From positions 1 to 64,000 of the forward strand of contig JAMPHB010000003.1 of assembly GCA_023663685.1 (NCBI GenBank): a stretch of DNA of 64,000 nucleotides. The letters are read 5' to 3'. The translations under genes were made by a program, and so were the position numbers. Source of the stretch: Blautia sp. GTDB lineage: Bacteria; Bacillota; Clostridia; Lachnospirales; Lachnospiraceae. The notes under the pieces were generated by a model. That model saw nothing but the letters and a program-made list of their open reading frames with translations, was not told where the DNA came from and made no database searches. Below are positions 1 to 11,004 of this stretch, piece by piece; position 1 is the stretch's first letter, and each line of letters begins with the position of its first letter.

Positions 1-2
1 CA

Positions 3-224
3 GTCACAAATTCAGGCTTAAAATATGATGAAGAAGACGAGGTGGTTAATGTGTGCCAGGCGATACAAGAAATTCGGCAGGAAGAGCGGAAAATTGGAGA
101 ATTGAATAAGGCAAAGGAAGATGCTAAGAATTTTTACAAGTTAGGAGTAGAGGTTGAAAAGATAGCCCAGGGTGTAGGCTATGCTGTGGAAACGGTGAAG
201 GGGTGGCTTGGGCTTGAATCATAA
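3..224 (+). CDS. C-terminal end of an Rpn / PD-(D/E)XK nuclease-family protein (partial)
   Basis: The reading frame is open from the left edge, so only the last 73 residues are seen. The tail has a charged helix (RQEERKIGE) followed by EKIAQGVGYAVETVKGWL, a helix-turn-helix-like ending found at the C-terminus of Rpn-family (recombination-promoting nuclease / putative transposase) proteins. The same kind of ending closes the Rpn-type genes at 16513 and 55602. The catalytic domain lies outside the window, so function is inferred only from this tail. A GTG at 42 is in frame but the frame continues upstream of it, so it is not taken as the start. Confidence 0.6.
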   Translation, partial: VTNSGLKYDEEDEVVNVCQAIQEIRQEERKIGELNKAKEDAKNFYKLGVEVEKIAQGVGYAVETVKGWLGLES

Positions 225-1035
225 TGCATGGCTGTTTGTTATATCCTTGAAATATATTTAACAGCGATCCAGACGGCTATCAATAATTGATGCCATAGGA
301 ATTTGAGTATCATTGGGCGAAAGTGTAGAAAAATGCCGTGAAATTAAGGGAGTCAAGATTAGAGGGATTCACCGGGGTTGCTGGTGGGATCCTTTTTTGT
401 GTTTTGGGATTAATGGATACAATTTGGCGAAACCTCGGACTTTTGCCAAAAAGTATGGTTTTGCCAAATTGTATAGGGTTTTGCCAGAAAGTTTGCATAT
501 TTTATAAAAGTTATTTTTGCAGATAAGTTTGTTGAAACAACTGCAAAGGAATTAGAGGGTACTGTATTTGAAAATATTCCTCTGATTGGAACATTAAGCC
601 AAGTTGGCGGTATCTCATCTATTATAGATGAGAAGAAATATTATAAGCAAATAATGGGACTGTATATGGTGTAAAACAAGTATTATTTTCAGCAAGAATT
701 TTCATCGTACAGTCTGTTACGGCTTGCTCATTTTTTTGGTTACAATTAAGCGTCCAGCCATAGCTGAATTGTAACCAAGAATGTGTGATTTCTGTGTCAT
801 CATTAAGCGTCATATATGGATCAATCTGCCCTGTTTTCCCTTCAAATGTCACCTTGCCCGGCAACCACGCACTTCGGTATGGTCTGAACACAACACCCTA
901 TATAACTCTGTCTTTAAGAGGAATCCGGAAAGAATAGAGAAACTTCTGTTCGGAAATGTGGCACAAAAAACTGTTTGATTTAGCGAGGTAACTTTGCGAT
1001 TGCCCTAAGTAAGCTGCAAAATGATGGATAAGCAA
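225..1035. other. Non-coding stretch with gene debris
   Basis: No intact gene is convincing here. From 477 to 674 (+) a frame without a start codon encodes a protein-like stretch (KELEGTVFENIPLIG) ending at a stop, which looks like a decayed C-terminus. On the minus strand around 780-891 another short frame (GQIDPYMTLNDDTEITHS) looks like part of a small accessory protein, but its 3' half runs through an inverted repeat (738-776, arms GGTTACAATT/AATTGTAACC). At 441-490 an imperfect motif TTTTGCCA(A/G)A recurs three times at 18-20 bp. The picture is of degraded mobile or accessory DNA. Confidence 0.4.
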
Positions 1036-1065
1036 TTGACAAAAGCTGATGTAAAGGGATATACT
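1036..1065 (+). promoter_or_regulatory. Sigma-A type promoter of the hydrolase operon
   Basis: TTGACA at 1036-1041 and TATACT at 1060-1065 with an 18-bp spacer. Transcription would start near 1072, immediately before the first GTTAG-N6-CTAAC palindrome. Confidence 0.65.
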
Positions 1066-1076
1066 AAGAATAATAA

Positions 1077-1138
1077 GTTAGCGGCTACTAACAAAAGTCA
1101 GCCGCATTTATTATCCATATATGTTAGCTACAGCTAAC
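1077..1138 (+). promoter_or_regulatory. Two operator-like palindromes GTTAG-N6-CTAAC
   Basis: Two 16-bp palindromes, at 1077-1092 and 1123-1138, share GTTAG-N6-CTAAC and start 46 bp apart. Their position just after the promoter and 27 bp before the first gene fits repression by a TetR- or MarR-like dimer, though no such regulator lies in the window. Between them, arms GCGGCT (1081-1086) and AGCCGC (1099-1104) could also form a small hairpin. Confidence 0.55.
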
Positions 1139-1165
1139 TGGTTATAGAGCAGGAGGGGAGGGAAT

Positions 1166-1969
1166 ATGAAATTTTTTGAATTTGGGAAAGAACATGAAAA
1201 GCTCATGGTAATGCTGCACGGCGGCGGGGTGAGTTACCTTGGGGCGGTTCCAGTGACGGAAACTGTGGCGAAAGAATTCCACGTTGTGCTGGTGGCATAC
1301 GACGGCTTTAACCCATCCGAGCCGGAAAAGGAATTTACATCCGTTATGGACGAGGCGGGGAAGATTGCTGATTATATACTGAAAAATCACGGCGGGAAGA
1401 TTGATGTGCTTTACGGGGTATCCTACGGCTGCCGTGTACTCAATGAAGTGCTTCGGGATAAACGGCTGACAATCACCACAACGATTGCGGACGGTTTCTC
1501 CACACGCGATTATCCCGATATCAAAAGCGGGTGGGGAAAAGATCTGTACTGCTTTTTCTTTACGGGATTTTTCTATATCGTTATGGGGCGCGCAGGGAAA
1601 CGGCGCAAGAAATTTATCGCTAAAATCACCGGGAGGACTTATGAGGAAGCCGAGCGGCTGATCTACACCAAAGCTACATGGAATAGCTGGCGCAATCAGG
1701 ATCGCTGTCTGATCGGACACAAGACGGACTATGAAGCGTTTAAAAATACGGATATGTACATATGGTATGGAATTAACAGCACGGTGGAGCGCAAACTTGC
1801 AAAGAATATAAAGCAGCTTCAGGATGCAGGGCATCAATTTACACTCAGAATTTTCAGGGACGTGGGGCATGGCGGACTTGCGGGCGAGCAACCGGAACGT
1901 TTCTTAAAAGAAATAATGAAGGCGCACTTGCATTCGCTGGAAAAACAAACAGGTAAAGTGGCAGGATAA
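1166..1969 (+). CDS. Alpha/beta hydrolase
   Basis: A 267-residue soluble protein with the alpha/beta hydrolase layout: an oxyanion-type HGGG near residues 18-21, a nucleophile elbow G-V-S-Y-G near residue 95 and a C-terminal GHGG that would supply the catalytic His. The substrate cannot be told. The ATG is preceded by AGGAGGGGAGG. It is the first gene after the operator-bearing promoter at 1036 and is followed by a broken relative (2048), a membrane protein and a methyltransferase on the same strand, so it probably heads an operon. A short hydrophobic run (CFFFTGFFYIVMG) sits in the cap region and may be a lid rather than a true membrane span. Confidence 0.75.
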   Translation: MKFFEFGKEHEKLMVMLHGGGVSYLGAVPVTETVAKEFHVVLVAYDGFNPSEPEKEFTSVMDEAGKIADYILKNHGGKIDVLYGVSYGCRVLNEVLRDKRLTITTTIADGFSTRDYPDIKSGWGKDLYCFFFTGFFYIVMGRAGKRRKKFIAKITGRTYEEAERLIYTKATWNSWRNQDRCLIGHKTDYEAFKNTDMYIWYGINSTVERKLAKNIKQLQDAGHQFTLRIFRDVGHGGLAGEQPERFLKEIMKAHLHSLEKQTGKVAG

Positions 1970-2047
1970 CAGTTTGTGACAAGCGGCAAAAGCCTGCTGT
2001 AAAAGGCAGCCTTAAAATCTGCTGCCCAGAAAGGAGCGGACATAAAA

Positions 2048-2410
2048 GTGACAGTACATGAATTTGGAAAAGAAAACAAAGAGAGTATTCTTCTGATCCA
2101 TCCGTCTGTTGTGAGATGGGATTATTTTGGAAATGCGGTCTGCATCGGCCATTGCATTATGGACGGGGGCATTACGCCCTACCAGCTTCCGTGGATCATC
2201 ACCAGGCTGATCGCAGTCAGGGATTTTGCCATGGTGATGCTTGGGAAATGGGGCGGCGTGAAGCTGTTGGAGAAAGTATTTTCCGCGGATGATTACCCAG
2301 AAGAAAGTATACGGTATGCGGCGGATGTATCTGACAGCGTTCGGGCTGACTCCCTGGCTGTGCCTCCATTTGTTTTATGTAATGATTCTGTTTGTATTTG
2401 CATGGCTTAA
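2048..2410 (+). pseudogene. Remnant of a second alpha/beta hydrolase
   Basis: Starts at a GTG behind AAAGGAG with an N-terminus like that of its neighbour at 1166 (EFGKEN versus EFGKEH, then ILLIHPS in place of VMLHGG). After about 30 residues the homology jumps to what looks like the C-terminal half of the family (GGITPYQLPWIITRL ... SADDYPEES), so the nucleophile-bearing middle appears deleted. From about 2330 the frame runs out of phase through the next gene until the stop at 2408. It lacks a G-x-S-x-G motif and should be inactive. An alternative is a very short divergent protein, but the internal gap argues for decay. Confidence 0.6.
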
Positions 2411-2747
2411 CGGCAACGGCTATGAAGCGGCGGCGCTGCCTGCGGCGGAGGCTCTTTTTTCACAGTTATCGTGGGTAGTGGCATTAAGCGAGGCATTCAT
2501 GCTCCCGCCCTTTTTATACTGGTTTTACCTGCAGATTTCCGGCAAAACGGTATTCCCGAAAGGAATGGCGTTTACGAATGTGCTGGTTATTTATGTCATT
2601 CTGCAGCTTATAAAGTCTGCCATGCCGGACACTCCGTTTCGGCTTGGATTTACAAACGGGCTGATGAGTGAGAGCATGATCCTCTGGTTTGGGATTATGC
2701 TGGTATGGGTGGTACGCCATGGGAAAGAAAGCAAAGAGGAGGAGTAA
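2316..2747 (+). CDS. Small integral membrane protein, function unknown
   Basis: A 143-residue protein with about four hydrophobic segments (FGLTPWLCLHLFYVMILFVF, LSWVVALSEAFMLPPFLYWF, AFTNVLVIYVILQL, MILWFGIMLVWVV) and a charged tail (RHGKESKEEE). I do not recognise the family. Its 5' end overlaps the hydrolase remnant in another frame, and no good ribosome site precedes either ATG (2289 or 2316). The gene may therefore have lost its true start in the deletion that damaged the hydrolase. It is followed 90 bp later by a methyltransferase. Confidence 0.5.
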   Translation: MRRMYLTAFGLTPWLCLHLFYVMILFVFAWLNGNGYEAAALPAAEALFSQLSWVVALSEAFMLPPFLYWFYLQISGKTVFPKGMAFTNVLVIYVILQLIKSAMPDTPFRLGFTNGLMSESMILWFGIMLVWVVRHGKESKEEE

Positions 2748-2837
2748 AACGGATACGAAGTGGATCTGTTCGCTTTTTTAGATAAGAGGAAAACAGTTAC
2801 GAATGGATCAGGAACAGTGGAACAGGAGGAGAATGAG

Positions 2838-3617
2838 ATGGATTTACAATTAGGAGACGTTCAGGAAACCGCCCTGATTCCGCTTGCAGTCAGGGCAAAT
2901 GAGACAAGGCGGAAAAATGCGCGCATCCATGACGAAAAAGCGGTGGAGATTATAGAAACGCTGGCAGTCCGCACAGAGGATATTGATAAATTTATGTCCC
3001 ATGAGGGAGTGGTGGCAAGGACGATCATGTTTGACAGGACGCTGAAAAAGCTGCTGGAAAAATACCCGGATGCAGTCTGCGTCAATATCGGCTGCGGCCT
3101 GGATGACCGTTTTTCACGGGTGGATAACGGAAAAGTAAGATGGTTCAATGTAGACCTTCCGGATTCCATAGAAGTGAGAAAAAAGGTTTTTACGGAAACG
3201 GAGCGTGAGCATATGCTGGCGGGGGACATTCTTGAGACAGGCTGGATAAAAGGTATCCCAAAGGCAGATGTCGTGATTGTGATTGCCGAGGGGCTGCTCA
3301 TGTATTTTTCAAAGGAACAGGTGGGTACGGTCCTGCACAGCATCACGGATTTTTTTGACAGGGGATTCCTGCTTGCGGAGCTGATGCACCCGAAGATGAT
3401 GAAGGAAAAGATGCATGATACGGTAAAACATACCAATGCGAGGTTTGGGTGGGGAACGAAAACGGGAAATGACCTGCTGGAATTGAATCCGAAGCTGGAA
3501 CTGATAAGGGAAAACAGCTTTTGGGATGAGATGAAAAAATATACGCTTGTTGGGAAAATAGGGAGCGTGGTGGCGAAAAATCTTAATAACCGGCTTGCCG
3601 TCTACAGGTGGGAGTAA
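2838..3617 (+). CDS. Class I SAM-dependent methyltransferase, LCM/Tcmp-like
   Basis: A 259-residue protein of the leucine carboxyl methyltransferase-like group (Tcmp/PPM type). Visible marks are the N-terminal RANETRRKNARIHDEKA, the SAM-binding VNIGCGLDDR loop, an acidic strand end WFNVDLPD and EGLLMYFS. The same fold modifies small-molecule or peptide carboxylates and hydroxyls; the substrate here is unknown. The start at 2838 is chosen because AGGAGGAG lies just upstream; an in-frame GTG at 2760 adds 26 residues with no ribosome site. It is the last gene of the small operon beginning at 1166. Confidence 0.75.
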   Translation: MDLQLGDVQETALIPLAVRANETRRKNARIHDEKAVEIIETLAVRTEDIDKFMSHEGVVARTIMFDRTLKKLLEKYPDAVCVNIGCGLDDRFSRVDNGKVRWFNVDLPDSIEVRKKVFTETEREHMLAGDILETGWIKGIPKADVVIVIAEGLLMYFSKEQVGTVLHSITDFFDRGFLLAELMHPKMMKEKMHDTVKHTNARFGWGTKTGNDLLELNPKLELIRENSFWDEMKKYTLVGKIGSVVAKNLNNRLAVYRWE

Positions 3618-3712
3618 TCAATGCCCGTCAGTTCGGCATTCATTGAGTATAATGAAGAAGAACAGGAGCATAATCAGCGCAAATGTGCAAATGAAAAAAT
3701 TTTCTGAAAATT

Positions 3713-3739
3713 TTAGCACTCACCTCTTGACAGTGCTAA
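3713..3739 (+). promoter_or_regulatory. CIRCE operator (HrcA site) of clpB
   Basis: TTAGCACTC, nine spacer bases, then CAGTGCTAA: the canonical CIRCE inverted repeat with one mismatch in the right arm (C for G). HrcA binding here would repress clpB outside heat stress. Confidence 0.9.
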
Positions 3740-3755
3740 CAAACCGTGGTATAAC
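3727..3755 (+). promoter_or_regulatory. clpB promoter, overlapping CIRCE
   Basis: TTGACA at 3727-3732 and TATAAC at 3750-3755 with a 17-bp spacer. The -35 box lies inside the CIRCE palindrome, so HrcA would directly block sigma-A RNA polymerase. Confidence 0.85.
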
Positions 3756-3830
3756 TCTATTGAACCATGGAAATAATATTTTAAAATAATGAACCTGAAC
3801 GATGATATTTTAAAATCAGGAGGTGGGGCT

Positions 3831-6416
<2,586 letters not shown>

Positions 6417-6505
6417 CGCGGGGACTTGGGAATTTTTAATAGGAAAGACAAAAGAAAGCGCGGTTTTTCATGCATTTTGTGGAAAATAAACTTTTATATT
6501 GTCAT

Positions 6506-6556
6506 GTGCCGGGGATTCATGTATCCTAGAAAGAAGAACGATGAATTTTCCGGCAC
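6506..6556 (+). terminator. Possible terminator after clpB
   Basis: Arms GTGCCGG (6506-6512) and CCGGCAC (6550-6556) with inner ATTCAT/ATGAAT pairing, followed by a T-rich stretch. The loop is long, so this is a weak call. The rest of the 197-bp gap holds a possible TATAGA -10 box before rarA. Confidence 0.4.
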
Positions 6557-6613
6557 TCTTTCTGTCATTTTGCATAGAGTATAGAGAAAAAATATCCCAA
6601 GACGGACTGTAAA

Positions 6614-7987
6614 ATGAAAGATGCGAAGAAGGATTATTCATTTATGCAGGAGATGCTGGACATGGATCTTTTTGATTACATGAGGGAACAGAATATGAAG
6701 AAAGAGGCGCCGCTGGCCTCAAGGCTCCGTCCGACGACACTTGAGGAGGTAGTGGGGCAGGAGCATATCGTGGGAAAAGATAAGCTTCTCTACAGGGCCA
6801 TCAGGGCGGATAAGCTTAGCTCTATTATATTTTACGGGCCGCCGGGCACCGGGAAGACGACTCTTGCCCGGGTGATTGCAAGCACCACCAGCGCGGAGTT
6901 CATGCAGCTCAACGCCACAGCCTCCGGCAAGAAGGATATGGAGGCCGTTGTGGATGCGGCGAAGAATAATCAGGGAATGTACGGGCGCAGGACGATCCTT
7001 TTTATTGACGAGATCCACCGCTTCAACAAGGGACAGCAGGACTATCTTCTGCCTTTTGTGGAGGACGGCACAATCATTCTGATTGGAGCCACCACGGAGA
7101 ATCCCTACTTTGAAGTGAATGCGGCGCTTTTGTCGCGGTCGGTGATCTTTGAGCTGAAAAAGCTGACCCCTGCGGATATCCGGACGCTCCTGCTGCGGGC
7201 GGTGACGGACAGTGAGAAGGGCATGGGCGCATACAACGCAGAAATTGATGAGGATGCGCTGGAGTTTCTCGCGGACATCTCCAACGGGGACGCCCGGGCG
7301 GCGCTTACAGCCATCGAGCTGGGGATTTTAACCACCGGCCGTAGCGAAGACGGGGTGATCCACATCACCATCGACGTGGCCTCCGAGTGCATTCAAAAGC
7401 GGGTCATCTCCTATGACAAGGCGGGCGATAACCATTATGACACAATATCCGCGTTTATCAAGAGTATGCGCGGCTCTGACCCGGATGCGGCAGTGTACTA
7501 TCTGGCGCGGATGCTCTACGCGGGGGAGGACGTGAAGTTCATCGCAAGACGGATTATGATTCTCGCCTCGGAGGATATCGGAAATGCAGACCCCATGGCG
7601 CTGGTAGTTGCCTCCGCCGCGGCGCAGGCAGTGGAGCGGGTCGGGATGCCGGAGTCACAGATCATTCTCTCGCAGGCAGTGACCTATATGGCTAGCGCGC
7701 CGAAGAGCAATGCGGCGGTCAATGCAATCAGTAAAGCGATGGACATGGTGAAGGAGACAAAGACGCCTCCGGTGCCGGTTCATCTGCAGGATTCCCATTA
7801 CGGCTCCGCGGAAAAGCTGGGGCATGGGATCGGATATAAATACGCGCACAACTACAAAAACCATTATGTGCGCCAGCAGTATCTTCCGGACGGGCTGACG
7901 GAGCAGGTGTTCTACGAGCCCTCGGAAAACGGCTATGAGGCGACAATACGGGAATATTATAAGAAAATCAGGGAGGAAGCAGAATGA
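6614..7987 (+). CDS. rarA: Replication-associated recombination protein A (RarA/MgsA) AAA+ ATPase
   Basis: A 457-residue clamp-loader-like ATPase that acts at stalled forks. It shows the family order: SRLRPTTLEEVVGQEHI entry motif, Walker A GPPGTGKTT near 75-83, Walker B FIDEIHRF near 130, the GATTENP sensor, and the C-terminal tetramerisation part with SEDIGNADP and the near-invariant HYGSAEKLGHG ... YLP ending. The first ATG (6614) is used; one at 6644 is also in frame. It overlaps the next gene by 4 bp (ATGA), so the two are translationally coupled. Confidence 0.93.
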   Translation: MKDAKKDYSFMQEMLDMDLFDYMREQNMKKEAPLASRLRPTTLEEVVGQEHIVGKDKLLYRAIRADKLSSIIFYGPPGTGKTTLARVIASTTSAEFMQLNATASGKKDMEAVVDAAKNNQGMYGRRTILFIDEIHRFNKGQQDYLLPFVEDGTIILIGATTENPYFEVNAALLSRSVIFELKKLTPADIRTLLLRAVTDSEKGMGAYNAEIDEDALEFLADISNGDARAALTAIELGILTTGRSEDGVIHITIDVASECIQKRVISYDKAGDNHYDTISAFIKSMRGSDPDAAVYYLARMLYAGEDVKFIARRIMILASEDIGNADPMALVVASAAAQAVERVGMPESQIILSQAVTYMASAPKSNAAVNAISKAMDMVKETKTPPVPVHLQDSHYGSAEKLGHGIGYKYAHNYKNHYVRQQYLPDGLTEQVFYEPSENGYEATIREYYKKIREEAE

Positions 7988-9270
7988 AAACCTATCAGAA
8001 GATGACAAAAGAGGAGCTGCTTGAGGAGAAGGAGGCGCTGGAGGCCGAGTACAGACGGATCGGGGAGCTGGGGCTTTCGCTGGATATGTCGAGAGGAAAG
8101 CCCTCGGCGGAGCAGCTTACCATCTCGGAGGGACTTTTGGATGTTATCAATTCGAGAATGATTTTAAAGAGCGAGGATGGCATCGACGTCCGCAATTACG
8201 GAACCCTCGAGGGAATCCCGGAGGCGAGAAAGCTCATCGGGGAGATGATGGGCTGCAGCCCGGACAATGTGATCATCTACGGCAATTCCAGCTTAAATAT
8301 CATGTTTGACCAGATTGCACGGGGAATGCTCTCCGGCTATATGGGCTCCACCCCGTGGTGTAAGCTGGATAAGGTAAAATTTCTCTGCCCGGTTCCGGGG
8401 TACGACAGGCATTTTGCAATCACGCAGGAGTTCGGTATCGAGATGATCAATATTCCGATGACTGAGAGCGGGCCGGACATGGATCTGGTGGAGCAGTATG
8501 TGAACAATGACCCCGCGGTCAAGGGAATCTGGTGTGTGCCGAAGTATTCCAATCCGCAGGGAATCGTCTACTCCGACGAGACTGTACGCAGATTTGCGGC
8601 TCTAAAGCCTGCGGCGGAGGATTTCCGTATTTTCTGGGACAACGCCTATATGGTACATCATCTCTACGAGGACGAGCAGGCAGAGATTCTCAATATTTTA
8701 GAGGAGTGCGAGAAGGCGGGAAATCCCGATATCGTATTCCAGTTCTGCTCTACGAGCAAGATTACCTTTCCCGGCTCCGGCATCGCGGCGCTCTCCGCAT
8801 CGGCAGCCAATATTGCAGACATTAAAAAGAAGCTGGGCATCCAGACCATCGGCCACGACAAGATCAACCAGCTCCGCCATGTGGCATATTTCAAGGATAT
8901 GGACGGCGTGCGTGCACACATGCGAAGACATGCGGACATCATGCGGCCAAAGTTTGAGGTCTTGGACGCTATCCTTGCCGAAGAGCTGGGCGCGCGGGGG
9001 ATTGCGGGCTGGCTCACCCCCAGGGGAGGCTACTTCACATGCTTTGAATCCCTTCCGGGGTGCGCGCAGGCCATCGTGGAAAAGTGTAAGGCGGTGGGCG
9101 TTGTGCTGACGGACGCGGGAGCATCCTTCCCTTACGGAAAAGACCCCGAGGATAAGGTGCTGCGCATTGCTCCGTCCTACCCTTCCATGGAGGAATTAAA
9201 GCAGGCGGCGGCTGTCTTTGTCACAGTCGTGAAGCTCGTGAGTGCACAAAAGCTGCTGGAGGAGAAATAG
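7984..9270 (+). CDS. PLP-dependent aminotransferase, aspartate/MocR-like (type Ic)
   Basis: A 428-residue fold-type I aminotransferase. It has SRGKPSAEQL near the N-terminus, YGNSSLNIM for cofactor binding, the KYSNPQG loop, and the Schiff-base lysine in CSTSKITFPGSG near residue 259. The spacing and the motif SRGKP match the Aminotran_MocR/type Ic aspartate aminotransferase group rather than classical AspC, so aspartate or alanine is the probable amino donor. It overlaps rarA by 4 bp and is 7 bp from the next gene, so these form an operon. Confidence 0.8.
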   Translation: MKTYQKMTKEELLEEKEALEAEYRRIGELGLSLDMSRGKPSAEQLTISEGLLDVINSRMILKSEDGIDVRNYGTLEGIPEARKLIGEMMGCSPDNVIIYGNSSLNIMFDQIARGMLSGYMGSTPWCKLDKVKFLCPVPGYDRHFAITQEFGIEMINIPMTESGPDMDLVEQYVNNDPAVKGIWCVPKYSNPQGIVYSDETVRRFAALKPAAEDFRIFWDNAYMVHHLYEDEQAEILNILEECEKAGNPDIVFQFCSTSKITFPGSGIAALSASAANIADIKKKLGIQTIGHDKINQLRHVAYFKDMDGVRAHMRRHADIMRPKFEVLDAILAEELGARGIAGWLTPRGGYFTCFESLPGCAQAIVEKCKAVGVVLTDAGASFPYGKDPEDKVLRIAPSYPSMEELKQAAAVFVTVVKLVSAQKLLEEK

Positions 9271-9277
9271 GCAGAGT

Positions 9278-9730
9278 ATGACACGAAGGGAAAAGGCGAT
9301 GAGCCTCTTTGAGCAGGGCTATAATTGTACACAGTCTGTTGTGCTGGCATTTGCAGATCTGTTCGGGATCCCGGAGGAGACGCTGGCGCAGCTGGTGTCC
9401 GCCTTCGGGGGAGGCATGGGCCGCCTCCGGGAGGTGTGCGGCAGTATGTCCGGGGTATTCTTTGTCACGGGTATGCTTTACGGCTACCATGAGCCGAAAG
9501 ATTTCGAGGGAAAAAAGGAGCTCTACGCCAAAGTGCAGGAGCTGGCAGGCAGGTTTGAGGCGCAAAACGGCTCGATTGTCTGCCGTGAGCTTCTCGGTCT
9601 GGATCACAGGAGGGATGTGCCCGAGCCGTCGAAGCGCACAGAGGAATACTACAAAAAACGTCCCTGCAAAGAGCTGATTGGCTCTGCAGCGGAGCTTTTG
9701 GAGAAGTTTATGGAGGAAAATCCGATATAA
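9278..9730 (+). CDS. C-GCAxxG-C-C family (redox-type) protein
   Basis: A 150-residue protein with the hallmark arrangement of this family: YNC near residue 16, FGGGMGRLREVCGSMSG in the middle, and later VCRELL and RPCKELI cysteines. The family is thought to bind a cofactor or metal through these cysteines but its reaction is not established. The usual GCAxxG is altered to CGSMSG here. The ATG at 9278 is preferred; an in-frame TTG at 9242 would run back into the aminotransferase. It closes the rarA operon, and its stop codon lies in the loop of the terminator hairpin, whose left arm overlaps the end of the gene. Confidence 0.8.
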   Translation: MTRREKAMSLFEQGYNCTQSVVLAFADLFGIPEETLAQLVSAFGGGMGRLREVCGSMSGVFFVTGMLYGYHEPKDFEGKKELYAKVQELAGRFEAQNGSIVCRELLGLDHRRDVPEPSKRTEEYYKKRPCKELIGSAAELLEKFMEENPI

Positions 9731-9753
9731 TTAACGGATTTTCCTCTTTTTTT
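9713..9753 (+). terminator. Rho-independent terminator of the rarA operon
   Basis: A perfect 12-bp stem (GAGGAAAATCCG / CGGATTTTCCTC) followed by seven T. The left arm lies inside the last codons of the preceding gene. Confidence 0.9.
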
Positions 9754-9755
9754 AC

Positions 9756-9784
9756 TTTACGAATTCTGGTACCTTTGATATAAT
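9756..9784 (+). promoter_or_regulatory. Promoter of the soluble chemoreceptor-like gene
   Basis: TTTACG at 9756-9761 and TATAAT at 9779-9784, 17-bp spacer. Sigma-A type; no sigma-D motif is seen here. Confidence 0.65.
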
Positions 9785-9834
9785 GGGTATTGTGGTAGAC
9801 GTACATACACAATTCATTGACATAGGAGGAGTAT

Positions 9835-10827
9835 ATGGGGTTATTTGGCAGTAAGGCAAAAGAGGACAGTGCGCTGCAGGAGCAGAGAGAGCTGCAGGAG
9901 CTTCTTGCACAGGTTGATAATTATGCACGAAAACTTGCAGAATCGCTGAACAAAGTAGGAGACAAGCTGAGTATGACGGTGGAGAACTCCACGCAGGTTT
10001 CCAGCACCATGCAGGAATTTTCCGCGACAATTCAGGAGATGACCGCGAATATCACAGAGATATCCAATGTGATGGAGGGGATGAACACATCCTTCCAGGA
10101 GATGAATGAGGAGGCGGAGGACGGCGCAAAATACGCCGAGAACAGCAATCAGGAGGCTCTCGAGATTATGTCGAGATCCGAGAAGGAGCGCAAGGAGGTT
10201 GAGGAGCGCGCCGTGGCTGTAGAGCAGGCCTTGAAGGAGAAGATTAAGCAGTCGAACGAGGCACAGAAGATCACGGATCTGACGGCAAATATTCTGGAGA
10301 TTGCAGACCAGACCAATCTGCTGGCGCTCAACGCTTCGATTGAGGCGGCGAGAGCGGGTGAGGCGGGAAGAGGCTTTGCCGTGGTTGCAGATGAGATCAC
10401 AAAGCTTGCGGCGGATTCCAGCGCGACAGCCAGCCAGATTAAGGAGATTTCCAACACGGTTATCACGGCGGTGTCGGATCTGGCCAACGAGGCGGCCAAG
10501 GTAGTCGATTTTATGAAGGAGAAGATCATCGGCAGCTACGGTGAGCTGGTGGATGTCGGCAATAAGTACCAGAACGATTCCAAGAATATGTACGACAAGA
10601 TGCAGGATTTCGCCCAGATGTCCAGGAATCTGTTAGAGCAGGTCGGAACCTCTGCCAATTCCGTGATGGCAATGTCCACGGCTGCGCAGGAGGTGTCTTC
10701 CGCTATCAGCGATATGACGCAGAATGTCACCTCAATCAACGGATATATGGAGGAGATTCAGGCGGGCAATGAGGAGAACGACCAGACGGCCAGTGAGCTT
10801 CTGAGATATATTCAGACAAAAAGATAA
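9835..10827 (+). CDS. Cytoplasmic methyl-accepting chemotaxis protein-like signalling protein
   Basis: A 330-residue coiled-coil protein with no membrane segment or sensor domain. The highly conserved receptor hairpin tip is intact ([33 protein letters not shown], about residues 155-187 in two flanking helices), so it can be expected to contact CheA/CheW. The first 30 residues ([16 protein letters not shown]) are short and charged, leaving no obvious ligand-binding part. The ATG follows GGAGGAG. No chemotaxis or flagellar genes adjoin it; a second, more degenerate relative lies at 60339. Confidence 0.85.
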   Translation: MGLFGSKAKEDSALQEQRELQELLAQVDNYARKLAESLNKVGDKLSMTVENSTQVSSTMQEFSATIQEMTANITEISNVMEGMNTSFQEMNEEAEDGAKYAENSNQEALEIMSRSEKERKEVEERAVAVEQALKEKIKQSNEAQKITDLTANILEIADQTNLLALNASIEAARAGEAGRGFAVVADEITKLAADSSATASQIKEISNTVITAVSDLANEAAKVVDFMKEKIIGSYGELVDVGNKYQNDSKNMYDKMQDFAQMSRNLLEQVGTSANSVMAMSTAAQEVSSAISDMTQNVTSINGYMEEIQAGNEENDQTASELLRYIQTKR

Positions 10828-10851
10828 ATTGTCGGAAATATTTTTTGGGTA

Positions 10852-10879
10852 TTTACAAACATAAAAAAACGTATATAAT
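10852..10879 (+). promoter_or_regulatory. Promoter of the Tad/Flp-like locus
   Basis: TTTACA at 10852-10857 and TATAAT at 10874-10879 with a 16-bp spacer, the only good promoter before the eight-gene locus. Confidence 0.65.
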
Positions 10880-10902
10880 CAAAGTTACCCTTTTTTGTTT
10901 TT

Positions 10903-10944
10903 CATAAGATTTATGCATATGATGTCATATGCATTTTTCTTATG
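10903..10944 (+). promoter_or_regulatory. Leader hairpin of the Tad/Flp-like locus
   Basis: Imperfect inverted repeat CATAAGA ... TGCATATGA / TCATATGCA ... TCTTATG in the untranslated leader, about 60 bp before the first gene. It could affect mRNA stability or translation; no T-run follows, so it is not a plain terminator. Confidence 0.4.
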
Positions 10945-11004
10945 CCCAAAAACGCCTTTCGAAGATGCATGTGGCAGGCACAGCACGGAGAAAGGATAAG
11001 AAGA

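Noticed and set aside
622-891. 89-residue minus-strand protein
   Set aside because: Part looks protein-like, but half runs through an inverted repeat and no ribosome site was seen; kept only as possible debris.
1020-1137. Short frame starting ATGATGGATAAG
   Set aside because: It overlaps the promoter and both operators, and no homology or ribosome site is evident.
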